Shown: in pieces, positions 54,514 to 63,466 of the stretch
How positions within the stretch are numbered: the stretch's first letter is position 1
Layout of the letters: each line of letters starts with the position of its first letter
Notes under the pieces: generated by a model
The model's input: only the letters and a program-made list of their open reading frames with translations
What the model was told of the DNA's origin: nothing
Databases searched by the model: none
NCBI RefSeq assembly: GCF_016592155.1
Contig: NZ_AP024237.1
Location: 930,001 to 994,000 of the forward strand
DNA: 64,000 nt
Source: Mycobacterium heckeshornense
Lineage (GTDB): Bacteria; Actinomycetota; Actinomycetes; Mycobacteriales; Mycobacteriaceae
Reading direction: 5' to 3'
Translations under genes and position numbers: made by a program

Positions 54514-54529
54514 TGTGAGGGAAATCACA
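54514..54529. promoter_or_regulatory. CRP-like site upstream of the rpfA leader
   Basis: TGTGA-N6-TCACA exact consensus (TGTGAGGGAAATCACA on the plus strand). It lies 419 bases upstream of the rpfA ATG and 4 bases beyond the moaD2 stop. In M. tuberculosis the cAMP-responsive regulator Rv3676 (CRP) is known to control rpfA. The 437-base gap between moaD2 and rpfA is therefore used for a promoter with this site and the riboswitch leader; I see no gene in it. Confidence 0.75.
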
Positions 54530-54532
54530 GGG

Positions 54533-54817
54533 TCAACCGCCGGCAAAGGGGGGCAGCACGTCGATCGTCTCCCCGGAGCGAAGTGCGGTGTGCGTGTCGC
54601 GCACGGCGATACCGTCGGACAGATAGGAGCAGCGGCTCAGCACCTTCGCCAGCCGCGCGTTCTTGGTGGCCAAGCAGTCGACCAGGTCGGCCACGGTGGC
54701 ACCGGGCCGCACGGAAACCGTTTCCGAGTCGGCGCCGGCGGCCGCTCGTGCCGCCGCGAAATAGCGGACAGTGACCCGGACTTCGCCGGGCTCCTCGCAG
54801 GCCATGGGTTCAGCCAC
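54533..54817 (-). CDS. moaD2: Molybdopterin synthase small subunit MoaD
   Basis: 94 aa, GTG start overlapping the moaA2 stop by eight bases. Ubiquitin-like fold: VRVTVRYFAAARAAAGADSE, VADLVDCLATKN, and the required Gly-Gly C-terminus in DVLPPFAGG. The C-terminal Gly becomes a thiocarboxylate that donates sulfur to MoaE. Confidence 0.92.
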   Translation of the reverse strand: MAEPMACEEPGEVRVTVRYFAAARAAAGADSETVSVRPGATVADLVDCLATKNARLAKVLSRCSYLSDGIAVRDTHTALRSGETIDVLPPFAGG

Positions 54818-55889
54818 CGATCGCGCTCATCGGACGGTCCGGCTGGATGAAGCCCGGGTCGTTGATGCCATGTCCGGCCGGCTTGCCCCACATTGCGGCA
54901 CGCCAGGCCGCTTCAATCGCGTCGTCGTCGGCGCCAACGCGCAGCAGGGTGCGAAGGTCGGTCTCCTCGGTGGCGAACAGACAGCTGCGGATCTGGCCAT
55001 CAGCGGTCAACCGGGTGCGATCACAGGCCGAGCAAAAGGCGTGTGACACCGAGGCGATCACCCCGACCTTTCCGGCGTGTCCAGATGCGTCCTCGACCAG
55101 CCAAAGCTCGGCGGGGGCCGAGCCGCGGGGCGCCGGGTCGGGCCGCAAGCGGAAATACGGGCGCAGCGCCGCGAGCACGTCGTCGGCGGTGAGCGCGGCC
55201 CCCCGGCGCCACTGGTGCCCCGCATCCAGCGGCATCTGCTCGATGACCCGTAGCTGGTAGCCGTGCTCGAGGCAGAACCGCAACAGCTCGACGACATCCT
55301 CGCGACCGGTCGCCGGATCCAGCACGGCGTTGACTTTGATCGGCTCCAGCCCGGCGGCCTTCGCGGCGGCCAGGCCGGCCAGCACATCGGGGAGCCGATC
55401 GCGGCGGGCGATCGCGGCGAAGCGGGCGCGGTCGACGGTGTCCAGTGACACGTTGACCCGGTCCAGGCCGGCTTCGGCGAGCGCTGTGGCCCGCCGCGCC
55501 AATCCCAGGCCGTTGGTGGTCAGCGCAATCTCAGGCCGGGGCCGCAAACGCGCCGCGGCGGCCACCACCTCTTCGAGGTGCCGGGCTAACAGCGGCTCCC
55601 CGCCCGTGAAGCGCACGCTGGTGATGCCCAGCCGGGTGACAGCGATGCGCAGCAGTCGTATCAGCTCGTCCGGTCGAAGCAGCTGATCGGTGGGCAGCCA
55701 GTCCAAGCCCTCGGCCGGCATGCAGTAAGTGCAGCGCAAGTTGCACCGGTCCGTCAGCGACACCCGCAGATCGGTGGCGATCCGGCCATAGCGGTCCACC
55801 AGTGGGCCGGCAGTCGGCGCATCGCCGGCCATGACAGCGCTGTCAGGCCGGCGGCGTAGCGTCGGCAGTCCCAGCGCGGTCAGCGTCAC
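54810..55889 (-). CDS. moaA2: GTP 3,8-cyclase MoaA (radical SAM)
   Basis: 359 aa from the GTG at 55889 in a GTGA overlap with the YccF gene; the frame extends further upstream. The N-terminal [4Fe-4S] site is DRCNLRCTYCMPAEGL. GGEPLL is the radical SAM motif. The C-terminal cluster is SVSHAFCSACDRTRLTADGQ with a later IRSCLF, and the conserved tail ends SAIGG (Gly-Gly). It makes 3,8-cyclo-GTP, the first step of the cofactor pathway. It pairs with moaC2 on the other strand. Confidence 0.94.
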   Translation of the reverse strand: MTLTALGLPTLRRRPDSAVMAGDAPTAGPLVDRYGRIATDLRVSLTDRCNLRCTYCMPAEGLDWLPTDQLLRPDELIRLLRIAVTRLGITSVRFTGGEPLLARHLEEVVAAAARLRPRPEIALTTNGLGLARRATALAEAGLDRVNVSLDTVDRARFAAIARRDRLPDVLAGLAAAKAAGLEPIKVNAVLDPATGREDVVELLRFCLEHGYQLRVIEQMPLDAGHQWRRGAALTADDVLAALRPYFRLRPDPAPRGSAPAELWLVEDASGHAGKVGVIASVSHAFCSACDRTRLTADGQIRSCLFATEETDLRTLLRVGADDDAIEAAWRAAMWGKPAGHGINDPGFIQPDRPMSAIGG

Positions 55890-56290
55890 GCGCGCACCCA
55901 CTCCGCGTGGGTTGTCGCGCCGACCGGCACGATCTCTTTGCCCAGCGGTACCAGCGACACCGGGATCAGCTTGAGATTGGCCAGCGCCAACGGGATTCCG
56001 ATGATTGTGACGGCCATCGCCGCGGCGCTCACCACATGCCCGATCGCCAGCCACAGCCCGAACAGCACCACCCAGATGACGTTGCCGATCAGCGCGCCGG
56101 TCCCCGCTCCCGGCTTCTCGACAATGGTGCGCCCGAATGGCCACAGCGCAAAGGACGCGATGCGCAGCGCCGCGAATCCGAACGGGATGGTGATGATCAG
56201 AAGGAAGCACACCAGCGCAGCCAGCAGGTACCCCAAAGCCAGCCAGAGGCCACCAAAGATCAACCAGATGACGTTTAGGACCAGGCGCAT
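55886..56290 (-). CDS. YccF-family membrane protein (Rv0870c-like)
   Basis: 134 aa with a GGAGGA ribosome site before the ATG. Two YccF repeats are seen: NVIWLIFGGLWLALGYLLAA and NVIWVVLFGLWLAIGHVVSA, each followed by IPFGFAALRIASFALWPFGR and IIGIPLALANLKLIPVSLVP. Four membrane helices are likely. Its function is not known. It is the first gene of the minus-strand unit moaA2-moaD2 and is divergent from cspB. Confidence 0.85.
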   Translation of the reverse strand: MRLVLNVIWLIFGGLWLALGYLLAALVCFLLIITIPFGFAALRIASFALWPFGRTIVEKPGAGTGALIGNVIWVVLFGLWLAIGHVVSAAAMAVTIIGIPLALANLKLIPVSLVPLGKEIVPVGATTHAEWVRA

Positions 56291-56447
56291 ATCTCCTCCA
56301 CCGGTACCGCCAGCCTACCCAGGAAACAGGGGTGCTCGTAGGGCCGGCATCCGAGTAGGATCAGCAATCAATCGCGTCCTGCACAAGCGGGGCGCTTCCT
56401 TCTGCAGCCCATCGTAGTTTGACCGGTCAGACAAGCAGGTGAGACCA

Positions 56448-56855
56448 GTGCCGACTGGCAAGGTGAAGTGGTACGACGCCGCAAAAGGGTTCGGCTTCTT
56501 GTCGCAGGAAGACGGCGAAGACGTCTATGTCCGCTCCTCGGCCTTGCCCGAGGGGGTTGAAGGCCTCAAGGCGGGACAGCGCGTCGAATTCGGTGTGGCC
56601 ACCGGTCGCCGCGGCCCGCAGGCGTTGAGCCTCAAGATAATTGATCCGCCGCCCAGCTTGGCCCGGGCGCGCCGCGAGGGGGCCGCCGAGCACAAGCACA
56701 GTCCCGACGAACTGCACGGCATGGTCGAGGACATGATCACCTTGCTGGAAAGTACGATCCAGCCCGAGTTGCGCAAGGGCCGCTACCCCGACCGTAAGAC
56801 GGCCCGGCGGGTCTCCGAGGTGGTCAAGGCGGTCGCCCGCGAGCTCGACGCGTAG
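56448..56855 (+). CDS. cspB: Cold-shock domain protein with C-terminal extension (CspB-like)
   Basis: 135 aa from the GTG at 56448 ([20 protein letters not shown]). A GTG at 56439 is also in frame, but the family start fits 56448. Cold-shock domain residues 1-68 contain the RNP1-like KGFGFL and RNP2-like DVYVRSSAL motifs. The last 65 residues are a conserved mycobacterial extension ([39 protein letters not shown]) of unknown role. Same length as Rv0871 (135 aa). RNA/ssDNA chaperone. Confidence 0.93.
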   Translation: MPTGKVKWYDAAKGFGFLSQEDGEDVYVRSSALPEGVEGLKAGQRVEFGVATGRRGPQALSLKIIDPPPSLARARREGAAEHKHSPDELHGMVEDMITLLESTIQPELRKGRYPDRKTARRVSEVVKAVARELDA

Positions 56856-56894
56856 TTTGCTGCGCCGGAGTTGGGTTTAGCGACGCCGGTTCGG

Positions 56895-56932
56895 GCTACT
56901 CTGGAGTAACTTGCGAGCTACTCTGGGGTAAC
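56895..56932. promoter_or_regulatory. Tandem palindromic repeats upstream of fadE10
   Basis: GCTACTCTGGAGTAAC (56895-56910) and GCTACTCTGGGGTAAC (56917-56932) are direct repeats with a 22-base period. Each has the shape TACTC-N2-(G)AGTA, i.e. an imperfect palindrome. They end 17 bases before the fadE10 ATG. Spacing by two helical turns suggests two regulator dimers on one face of DNA. The regulator is not identified. Confidence 0.7.
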
Positions 56933-56949
56933 AAACGAGAGGGCGTCCG

Positions 56950-58887
56950 ATGGTTCAGCAAGCGCAGGTCACCGAAGAGCAGGCCAGGGCGGTAGCCGAA
57001 GAATCCCGCGAAGCCGGATGGGAGAAACCATCATTCGCTAAGGAGCTGTTCCTCGGCCGGTTCCCGCTGGAGTTGATTCACCCGTTTCCCCGGCCATCTG
57101 ACGGCGAGACCGCACGCACCGAGGAGTTCCTGGGCAAGCTGCGCGAATTTCTCCGAAATGTTGACGGCAGTGTCATCGAGCGTGATTCCCAGATTCCCGA
57201 CGAGTACGTGAAAGGCCTTGCTGAACTGGGATGTTTCGGCATGAAAATCCCGTCGGAGTACGGCGGGTTGAACATGTCGCAGGTCGCCTACAACCGCGCG
57301 CTGATGATGGTCGCGACCGTCCACCCCAGTCTCGGCGCACTGCTTTCGGCGCATCAGTCGATCGGGGTCCCCGAACCACTCAAGCTTGCCGGGACCGAGG
57401 AACAGAAGCGCAGGTTCTTGCCGCGATGCGCCGCCGGGGCAATCTCGGCGTTTCTGCTCACCGAACCGGACGTCGGCTCGGACCCGGCGCGGCTGGCGTC
57501 GACCGCGATACCGATTGACGACGGGCAGGCCTACGAACTCGACGGGGTCAAGCTGTGGACCACCAACGGCACGGTTGCCGACCTGCTGGTGGTCATGGCC
57601 CGGGTGCCCAAGAGCGACGGACACCGGGGCGGCATCAGCGCCTTCGTCGTTGAGGCCGATTCACCCGGCATCACCGTGGAGCGGCGCAACAAATTCATGG
57701 GATTGCGCGGCATCGAAAACGGTGTGACCAGGCTGCACAAAGTCCGAGTCCCCCGGGAAAACCTGATCGGCCGCGAGGGCGACGGACTCAAGATCGCGCT
57801 GACCACGCTCAACGCCGGCCGGCTGTCCATACCCGCGATGGCGACCGGCTCGGCGAAGTGGTCGCTGAAAATCGCCCGGGAATGGTCCCGCGAACGGGTG
57901 CAGTGGGGCAAGCCGATCGGCAAGCATGCCGCGGTCGCCAGCAAGATCTCGTTCATCGCCGCCACCTGCTACGCGCTCGAGGCGGTGCTCGAGCTCTCGG
58001 GTCAGATGGCCGACGAAGGCCGCAACGACATCCGCATCGAGGCGGCGCTGGCTAAATTGTGGTCCAGCGAGATGGCCTGCGTGATCGCCGACGAGCTGGT
58101 GCAGATACGCGGTGGTCGCGGCTACGAGACAGCCGAGTCGCTGGCCGCACGGGGGGAACGTGCGGTGCCGGTGGAGCAGGCGGTGCGCGATCTGCGGATC
58201 AACCGCATCTTCGAAGGATCCAGCGAGATCATGCGGTTGCTCATCGCTCGCGAAGCAGTCGACGCCCACCTGACCGCCGCAGGTGATCTCGCCAACCCCA
58301 AAGCCGATTTCCGGCAGAAAGCCAAGGCGGCGGCCGGCGCCAGCGGATTTTATGCAAAGTGGCTGCCGCAGCTGGTTTTCGGCGAAGGGCAGCTGCCCAC
58401 AAGCTATCGCGAATTCGGCAGGCTGGCGACACATCTGCGGTTCGTCGAACGCTGCGCGCGCAAGCTGGCCCGCAACACGTTCTATGGAATGGCGCGCTGG
58501 CAAGCCGAATTAGAGCAAAAGCAGGGTTTCCTCGGGCGCATTGTGGACATCGGCGCCGAGCTGTTCGCCATGTCGGCAGCGTGCGTGCGGGCGGAGGCCC
58601 AACGGGTCGCCGATCCGGCCCAAGGCGAACGGGCCTACGAACTGGCCGACGCGTTTTGCCGGCAGGCCACGCTTCGGGTGGACGCCTTGCTCGACGCGTT
58701 ATGGGCCAACACCGACAGCACCGATATCGCACTGGCAAGCAACGTCCTCGAGGGCCGCTATATCTGGCTGGAGGAAGGGATCCTGGACCAATCCGAGGGC
58801 ACCGGACCGTGGATCGCTTCCTGGGAGCCGGGCGCGTCTACCCAGGCCAACGTGGCGCGCCGGATTCTGGCGGTACCGCAGAGCTGA
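56950..58887 (+). CDS. fadE10: Acyl-CoA dehydrogenase FadE10
   Basis: 645 aa, ATG 17 bases after the tandem repeats. Acyl-CoA dehydrogenase marks: SEYGGLNMSQVAYNRALMMV, LLTEPDVGSDPARL (FAD/substrate loop), LWTTNGTVADLLVVM, LRGIENGVTRLHKVRVPREN, and the catalytic base in NRIFEGSSEIMRLL. A C-terminal domain (about 430-645) extends beyond the usual 380-400 aa, as in ACAD9/very-long-chain types. It carries out the first step of beta-oxidation. It corresponds to Rv0873 by position; the PE_PGRS gene found before it in M. tuberculosis is absent here. Confidence 0.93.
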   Translation: MVQQAQVTEEQARAVAEESREAGWEKPSFAKELFLGRFPLELIHPFPRPSDGETARTEEFLGKLREFLRNVDGSVIERDSQIPDEYVKGLAELGCFGMKIPSEYGGLNMSQVAYNRALMMVATVHPSLGALLSAHQSIGVPEPLKLAGTEEQKRRFLPRCAAGAISAFLLTEPDVGSDPARLASTAIPIDDGQAYELDGVKLWTTNGTVADLLVVMARVPKSDGHRGGISAFVVEADSPGITVERRNKFMGLRGIENGVTRLHKVRVPRENLIGREGDGLKIALTTLNAGRLSIPAMATGSAKWSLKIAREWSRERVQWGKPIGKHAAVASKISFIAATCYALEAVLELSGQMADEGRNDIRIEAALAKLWSSEMACVIADELVQIRGGRGYETAESLAARGERAVPVEQAVRDLRINRIFEGSSEIMRLLIAREAVDAHLTAAGDLANPKADFRQKAKAAAGASGFYAKWLPQLVFGEGQLPTSYREFGRLATHLRFVERCARKLARNTFYGMARWQAELEQKQGFLGRIVDIGAELFAMSAACVRAEAQRVADPAQGERAYELADAFCRQATLRVDALLDALWANTDSTDIALASNVLEGRYIWLEEGILDQSEGTGPWIASWEPGASTQANVARRILAVPQS

Positions 58888-58890
58888 AGC

Positions 58891-59901
58891 GTGAGCTCCT
58901 ACGTCGCCGAAGCCGGTGAGTTCACCCGCGACACCGACTACATCGGCACCCGCATCACCGCCGACGGACGCGACGGGTACCCGGTCGAACCCGGTCGGTA
59001 TCGACTCATCGTCGCCCGGGCATGCCCATGGGCCAACCGCGCGATCATTGTGCGACGTTTGCTCGGACTCGAACCTGTTGTCTCCATTGGGTTTTGCAGC
59101 CCTATCCACGACGAGCGCAGCTGGACTTTCGATCTTGATCCCGGCGGCGTCGACCCCGTGCTCAAGATCCCGCGGCTGCGTGATGCCTACCTCAAACGCT
59201 TCCCCGACTATCCGAAGGGCATTACCGTCCCGGCGATCGTCGATATACCCAGCGGAGCCGTCGTCACCAACGATTTCGCACAAATCACACTGGACTTCTC
59301 CACCGAGTGGGCCGCATATCACCGCGATGGCGCGCCGCGGCTCTATCCCGAGCCCTTGCGGACCGAGATCGACGAGGTGAACAAGCGGGTCTACACCGAG
59401 ATCAACAACGGGGTGTACCGGTGCGGGTTCGCCGGTTCGCAGCAGGCCTACGAAGCGGCCTATGACAGGTTGTTCAGCGCACTGGATTGGTTAACTGAGC
59501 GGCTGTCCGGTCAGCGTTATCTGGTGGGCGACACCATCACCGAAGCCGACGTACGGCTGTTCACCACGCTGGTGCGCTTCGACGCGGTCTATCACGGACA
59601 TTTCAAATGCAATCGCCAAAAACTCACCGAGCTGCCGGTGCTGTGGGCTTATGCGCGTGACCTGTTTCAGACGCCAGGCTTCGGCGACACCGTCGACTTT
59701 GTCCAAATCAAACGGCACTACTACGTCGTGCACCGCGACATCAACCCCACCGGCATCGTGCCGAAGGGCCCGCAGCTGGCCAGCTGGCTGACGCCGCATG
59801 GCCGGGAAGCTCTGGGCGGCAGGCCATTTGGTGATGGGACGCCGCCCGGGCCGCCGGTTGAGGCCGAGCGAGTGCCCGCCGGTCATGGTGCGGGCGGCTA
59901 G
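58891..59901 (+). CDS. Glutathionyl-hydroquinone reductase-like (GST omega/xi) protein
   Basis: 336 aa, GTG three bases after the fadE10 stop. The N-terminal thioredoxin fold has YRLIVARACPWANRAIIVRR, with the CPWA active-site Cys of the xi-class. The middle and C-terminal helical GST domain shows YTEINNGVYRCGFAGSQQAY, RYLVGDTITEADVRLFTTL and FDAVYHGHFKCN. These are the marks of the ECM4/YqjG group, which reduces glutathionyl-hydroquinones. Mycobacteria make mycothiol instead of glutathione, so the real substrate may be a mycothiol adduct. No gene was seen in the 172 bases that follow. Confidence 0.88.
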   Translation: MSSYVAEAGEFTRDTDYIGTRITADGRDGYPVEPGRYRLIVARACPWANRAIIVRRLLGLEPVVSIGFCSPIHDERSWTFDLDPGGVDPVLKIPRLRDAYLKRFPDYPKGITVPAIVDIPSGAVVTNDFAQITLDFSTEWAAYHRDGAPRLYPEPLRTEIDEVNKRVYTEINNGVYRCGFAGSQQAYEAAYDRLFSALDWLTERLSGQRYLVGDTITEADVRLFTTLVRFDAVYHGHFKCNRQKLTELPVLWAYARDLFQTPGFGDTVDFVQIKRHYYVVHRDINPTGIVPKGPQLASWLTPHGREALGGRPFGDGTPPGPPVEAERVPAGHGAGG

Positions 59902-60073
59902 CTTCGCACGCCCGCAGCAGCCGCTAAGACGCCCGCCCGATCGCGCTGGCAACCGGCCACACTGCACCGGATCTCGCGCGGTGACCTGCAGCACGCCCTG
60001 CGTGTGCGGTGTCTGACCGTCGTTGACGTGACGGCCGGCACCGCGACAACCGTCAGCAGTGCGGCACGGTGCG

Positions 60074-61672
60074 TCAGTCCCACGCCACCGCCGGGTCGGG
60101 CCCGCGGCGCCCACCTTCCTGCTCGACCATGACGGGCCGATTGCCTCCGAAGCCCGGGATGAGCGAATCACCGTGGTAGCTGACGACAGTTTGCGCCAGG
60201 CCGAGGATCAACAGCGCGGTCACCGCGGTGAAACCGACCCACAGTTCGGTGTATACCATCACACCCAGCGCGCCGCCCAGCACCCACGCCAGCTGCAGGG
60301 TGGACTCCGATCGCCCGAACGCCGAGGCCCGCGACTCCTCGGGCAGATCGTCCTGCAGCGAGGCGTCCAGCGACGCCTTCCCGATCGCGCTAGCGCCAGA
60401 GGTGATCAGGGTGGCAATCGCGGCCATTAACAGGTTGCCGGCCACCGCTGCCGCCAGCGCCGCAGCAGCAACCGCCACGGTGCAGCGCACCACGAGTGCG
60501 GCGGGCCTGCCCAACTGCAGACGCGCGCTGGCGAAGTTGCCGGCGAAGTTTCCGAGCCCGGCCGCGGCGCCGATCAGGCCGAGCATGCCCACCTGCACCC
60601 ACGCGCTGGCTTCATGCGCCTTGGCGACGAACGCCGGGTACAAAAACAGGAAACCCACCATCACCTTGATCGTGCAGTTCCCCCACAATGCAGTAATTAT
60701 GTTGCGGCCCAACGGTTGTCGCAGTGCACCGCTGGCTCTCTTGACCTCCTGGGCCCAGCTTCGGCGCCCTTGGCCGGCGCGGACGCGATAGCTCAACGTG
60801 GTGGGAACCTCACCGGTGGTCACCTCGACCCAGCGCGGAATCCGCATCGACAACCAGGCACCCGTTACGGTGACCGCGACGATGAAGAACAATGCGCCCG
60901 GCAAGCCGAATAGGTGGGTGAATAAAAACTCGATCCCGCTTGCGATGCCCCCTCCCACAATGGTGCCGCCGAGCAGACCGAACACCGTCAACCGGGAATT
61001 CACGCGCACCAGGTCGATGGTGGGCGGCATCACCCGCGGCGTCACCGCGCTGCGCAAGACACTGAATGACTTCGACAGCACCATCATGGCCAGCGCCGAA
61101 GGGTACAGCACCCACGGCGGGAAGCTGCCGGTGGCGCTGTCGTAGTTCATGATCAGCAGCACCGCCAGCGCCGTGCGCAGCACGAACGACAGCGCGAGCG
61201 CGACCCGGCGACCGTGCTGCAGCCGATCCAGCGCCGGGCCGATCAGCGGCGCGACAACGGCGAACGGCGCGATAGTGATCAGCAGGTACAGCGCAACCCG
61301 GGCTTTGCTCTCGCCCGTGGCCGCCGCGAAGAACAAGGTGTTGGCAAGTGCGACGGCCATCGCGGAATCGACCGCGAAGTTCGCCACTACCGGCCACGTG
61401 AGCGCGGTCAGCCCGGATTTGTCGGCGCCGTCCGCGGTGGCGGCGCGTTGCACGAGCCAATACATCCGCGAACCCATTTCGCGGCTGCGCTGTGCCGCGG
61501 CCCGCGTAACGGTAACCCGTTCACCGGGCGGCGTGCCGCGGGGCGGTGCGGGACCGCCGCGCGTTTCCGGATCGCGGTGCAGCAGTGGCGGCAGGTAGCG
61601 GTTGGCGCTGGGCATCGGCGGCGGACGGTGCAGCCGCCGATCGCCGGCGTCGTCGGCGGGATAGTTGGCCAT
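60074..61672 (-). CDS. MFS transporter (Rv0876c-like)
   Basis: 532 aa from the ATG at 61672; an ATG at 61783 would give 569 aa, and the open frame extends even further, antisense to the next gene. About 12 membrane helices, e.g. VALYLLITIAPFAVVAPLIG, SFPPWVLYPSALAMMVLSK, VFGLLGGTIVGGGIASGIEF. The ALDRLQHGRR loop is the MFS-type motif after helix 2. It has no recognised substrate. It is divergent from the DUF3027 gene at 61853. Confidence 0.87.
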   Translation of the reverse strand: MANYPADDAGDRRLHRPPPMPSANRYLPPLLHRDPETRGGPAPPRGTPPGERVTVTRAAAQRSREMGSRMYWLVQRAATADGADKSGLTALTWPVVANFAVDSAMAVALANTLFFAAATGESKARVALYLLITIAPFAVVAPLIGPALDRLQHGRRVALALSFVLRTALAVLLIMNYDSATGSFPPWVLYPSALAMMVLSKSFSVLRSAVTPRVMPPTIDLVRVNSRLTVFGLLGGTIVGGGIASGIEFLFTHLFGLPGALFFIVAVTVTGAWLSMRIPRWVEVTTGEVPTTLSYRVRAGQGRRSWAQEVKRASGALRQPLGRNIITALWGNCTIKVMVGFLFLYPAFVAKAHEASAWVQVGMLGLIGAAAGLGNFAGNFASARLQLGRPAALVVRCTVAVAAAALAAAVAGNLLMAAIATLITSGASAIGKASLDASLQDDLPEESRASAFGRSESTLQLAWVLGGALGVMVYTELWVGFTAVTALLILGLAQTVVSYHGDSLIPGFGGNRPVMVEQEGGRRGPDPAVAWD

Positions 61673-61852
61673 GCCGGGATGCTCGCCGACCGGTCGGGAA
61701 CCGGGCCGACGGCCAGGAGCAGCCGCGCGGCCAACGCCGGTGTGATCACGCCGACGCCCAGACACACACCAATTCTGGCTCATGCCCAGGGTGCGGGCGT
61801 GCAACCGATCGGTGTGGCTGGTCGTCCTCCCGACGCGCGGGCATCGGGGACA

Positions 61853-62641
61853 ATGGACAGCGTGACCGCACGCACCGAAGAAGCCGCAATCACCGAGTGG
61901 TCCCAAGAGGTGGCCGCGCTTCTCACCGGCGCGGTCGACCAGGCCCGCGCCGCGATCGAGGAGTTCAGCGGTCCGGAATCGGTGGGTGACTATCTCGGCG
62001 TCAGCTACGAAGATCCCGCCGCCGCGACCCACCGGTTCTTGGCGCATCTGCCCGGCTATCGGGGATGGCAGTGGGCGGTCGTGGTGGCCGCGTATCCGGG
62101 CGCCGATCACGCGACGATCAGTGAAGTGGTCCTGGTTCCTGGCCCGACCGCGCTGCTGGCACCCGAATGGGTGCCCTGGGACCAGCGGATCAGGCCCGGA
62201 GACCTGGGACCCGGTGACCTGCTGGCAGCGCCACCCGACGACCCGCGACTGGTGCCCGGCTACGCCGCCACCGGTGACCCGCAGGTCGACGAAGTCGCCG
62301 TCGAACTCGGCCTGGGGCGCCGGCGCGTGATGAGTGCTTGGGGTCGCGCGCAAGCGGCCCAACGCTGGCACGACGGCGAGTACGGTCCCAACTCGCCGAT
62401 GGCGCGCTCCACCAAACGGGTGTGCCGCGACTGCGGCTTCTACCTGCCGTTGGCCGGTTCGCTGGGCAGGATGTTCGGGGTCTGCGGCAACGAGATGTCT
62501 GCCGACGGGCATGTCGTGGACGCCGAGTACGGCTGCGGCGCGCACTCCGACACCCCAGCTCCCGCGGGCGGCGGCACGCCGATGTATGACCCGTACGACG
62601 ACGGGGTGCTCGACATCACCGAGACACCGGCAGACGGCTAG
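61853..62641 (+). CDS. DUF3027 conserved protein (Rv0877-like)
   Basis: 262 aa from the ATG at 61853 (MDSVTARTEEAAITEWSQ); same length as I recall for Rv0877. Middle region: HLPGYRGWQWAVVVAAYPGA and VPWDQRIRPGDLGPGDLL. A Cys-rich patch with CRDCGFYLPLAGSLGRMFGV, CGNEMSADGHVV and YGCGAHSD may bind a metal. Function unknown. Its stop overlaps the convergent SRPBCC gene by four bases. Confidence 0.85.
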   Translation: MDSVTARTEEAAITEWSQEVAALLTGAVDQARAAIEEFSGPESVGDYLGVSYEDPAAATHRFLAHLPGYRGWQWAVVVAAYPGADHATISEVVLVPGPTALLAPEWVPWDQRIRPGDLGPGDLLAAPPDDPRLVPGYAATGDPQVDEVAVELGLGRRRVMSAWGRAQAAQRWHDGEYGPNSPMARSTKRVCRDCGFYLPLAGSLGRMFGVCGNEMSADGHVVDAEYGCGAHSDTPAPAGGGTPMYDPYDDGVLDITETPADG

Positions 62642-63093
62642 CCGCTCTCGGCCGCGGCCTTGATGTTGGCCAGCGACGTGTTCATACCGTCGAGAAGCTC
62701 ACGTTCGAAACTGTCCACGCCGCCGAACAACGCCTTGACCGTCATGGTCGAGATGGGCTTGACGCCGTTCTCGGCGTGCCGGCTCTCGATCACCCTTGTT
62801 CCCTCGTTCGTCGGCTCGAGCTCGTAGCTCCAGATGGTGCCGTTGGCGTTGACGCGGAACGCCAGCTTCTTTTCCGGGATGACTTCGGTGAGCGTGCACG
62901 TGGTGGGCCAGAACAGCTTGTCGCGTCGGTTGAAGTTGAGCGTGCGGGTACCCGGACGCACTGGACCGAGTGGTCTCATCCATCGGCACTGCGGGCTCCA
63001 CTGCGGCATACGGCGCAAATCGGATATCAGCTTCCACACCTTGGCGGCGGGTGCCTTGATGTCGACTTGGGCTTGCAACAACGGCGCTGCCAT
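62638..63093 (-). CDS. SRPBCC (START-like) family protein
   Basis: 151 aa from the ATG at 63093 with GAGGAGAACCCG upstream. The ligand-cavity fold shows VDIKAPAAKVWKLISDLRRM, PQWSPQCRWM, TCTLTEVIPEKKLAFRVNAN, and the C-terminal helix with SFERELLDGMNTSLANIKAA. It occupies the place where M. tuberculosis has a PPE gene (PPE13). It is upstream-close to the DUF2530 gene (22-base gap) on the same strand. Confidence 0.85.
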   Translation of the reverse strand: MAAPLLQAQVDIKAPAAKVWKLISDLRRMPQWSPQCRWMRPLGPVRPGTRTLNFNRRDKLFWPTTCTLTEVIPEKKLAFRVNANGTIWSYELEPTNEGTRVIESRHAENGVKPISTMTVKALFGGVDSFERELLDGMNTSLANIKAAAESG

Positions 63094-63115
63094 CGGGTTC
63101 TCCTCGGTTGGCTGA

Positions 63116-63391
63116 TCACTGCGGCCGGTGATGTTCCAGGCCGGTTTGCGCGCCCCGTGCCCCACGGCGCACGGCGTCGCGCTGCCACAGGAAGATACCC
63201 GTGCCGAGGAGCCCGGTGGCCAACCCTGCTACCGTCACCGGCCGCCACGTCTCGAGGGCGGGCACCACGAAGGCCGCGATCGTCGCGGTCAGCCACCCCA
63301 GCGCGCCCACGCCGATCACCGGCCACACTTCAAGCAACCCAGGGGGAAGCGGCGGCGGTTCGAGACCCTGGCGAGACATCGCGTTCAACAT
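63116..63391 (-). CDS. DUF2530 membrane protein (Rv0879c-like)
   Basis: 91 aa from the ATG at 63391, matching the length I recall for Rv0879c; a second ATG lies four codons later. Two membrane helices: VWPVIGVGALGWLTATIAAF and PVTVAGLATGLLGTGIFLWQ, then a positive tail RDAVRRGARGAQT. Function unknown. It is divergent from the MarR gene (75 bases). Confidence 0.8.
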   Translation of the reverse strand: MLNAMSRQGLEPPPLPPGLLEVWPVIGVGALGWLTATIAAFVVPALETWRPVTVAGLATGLLGTGIFLWQRDAVRRGARGAQTGLEHHRPQ

Positions 63392-63466
63392 ACCGGTGCG
63401 GGTGACCGGGGCAGGATTCGGCGTAGACGATGCTAAGCGTTCACTACCTGTCGTAACCTTCGCGCT

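Noticed and set aside
61673-62545. Upstream extension of the MFS gene to 823 codons
   Set aside because: It overlaps the DUF3027 gene on the opposite strand and adds no membrane helix.
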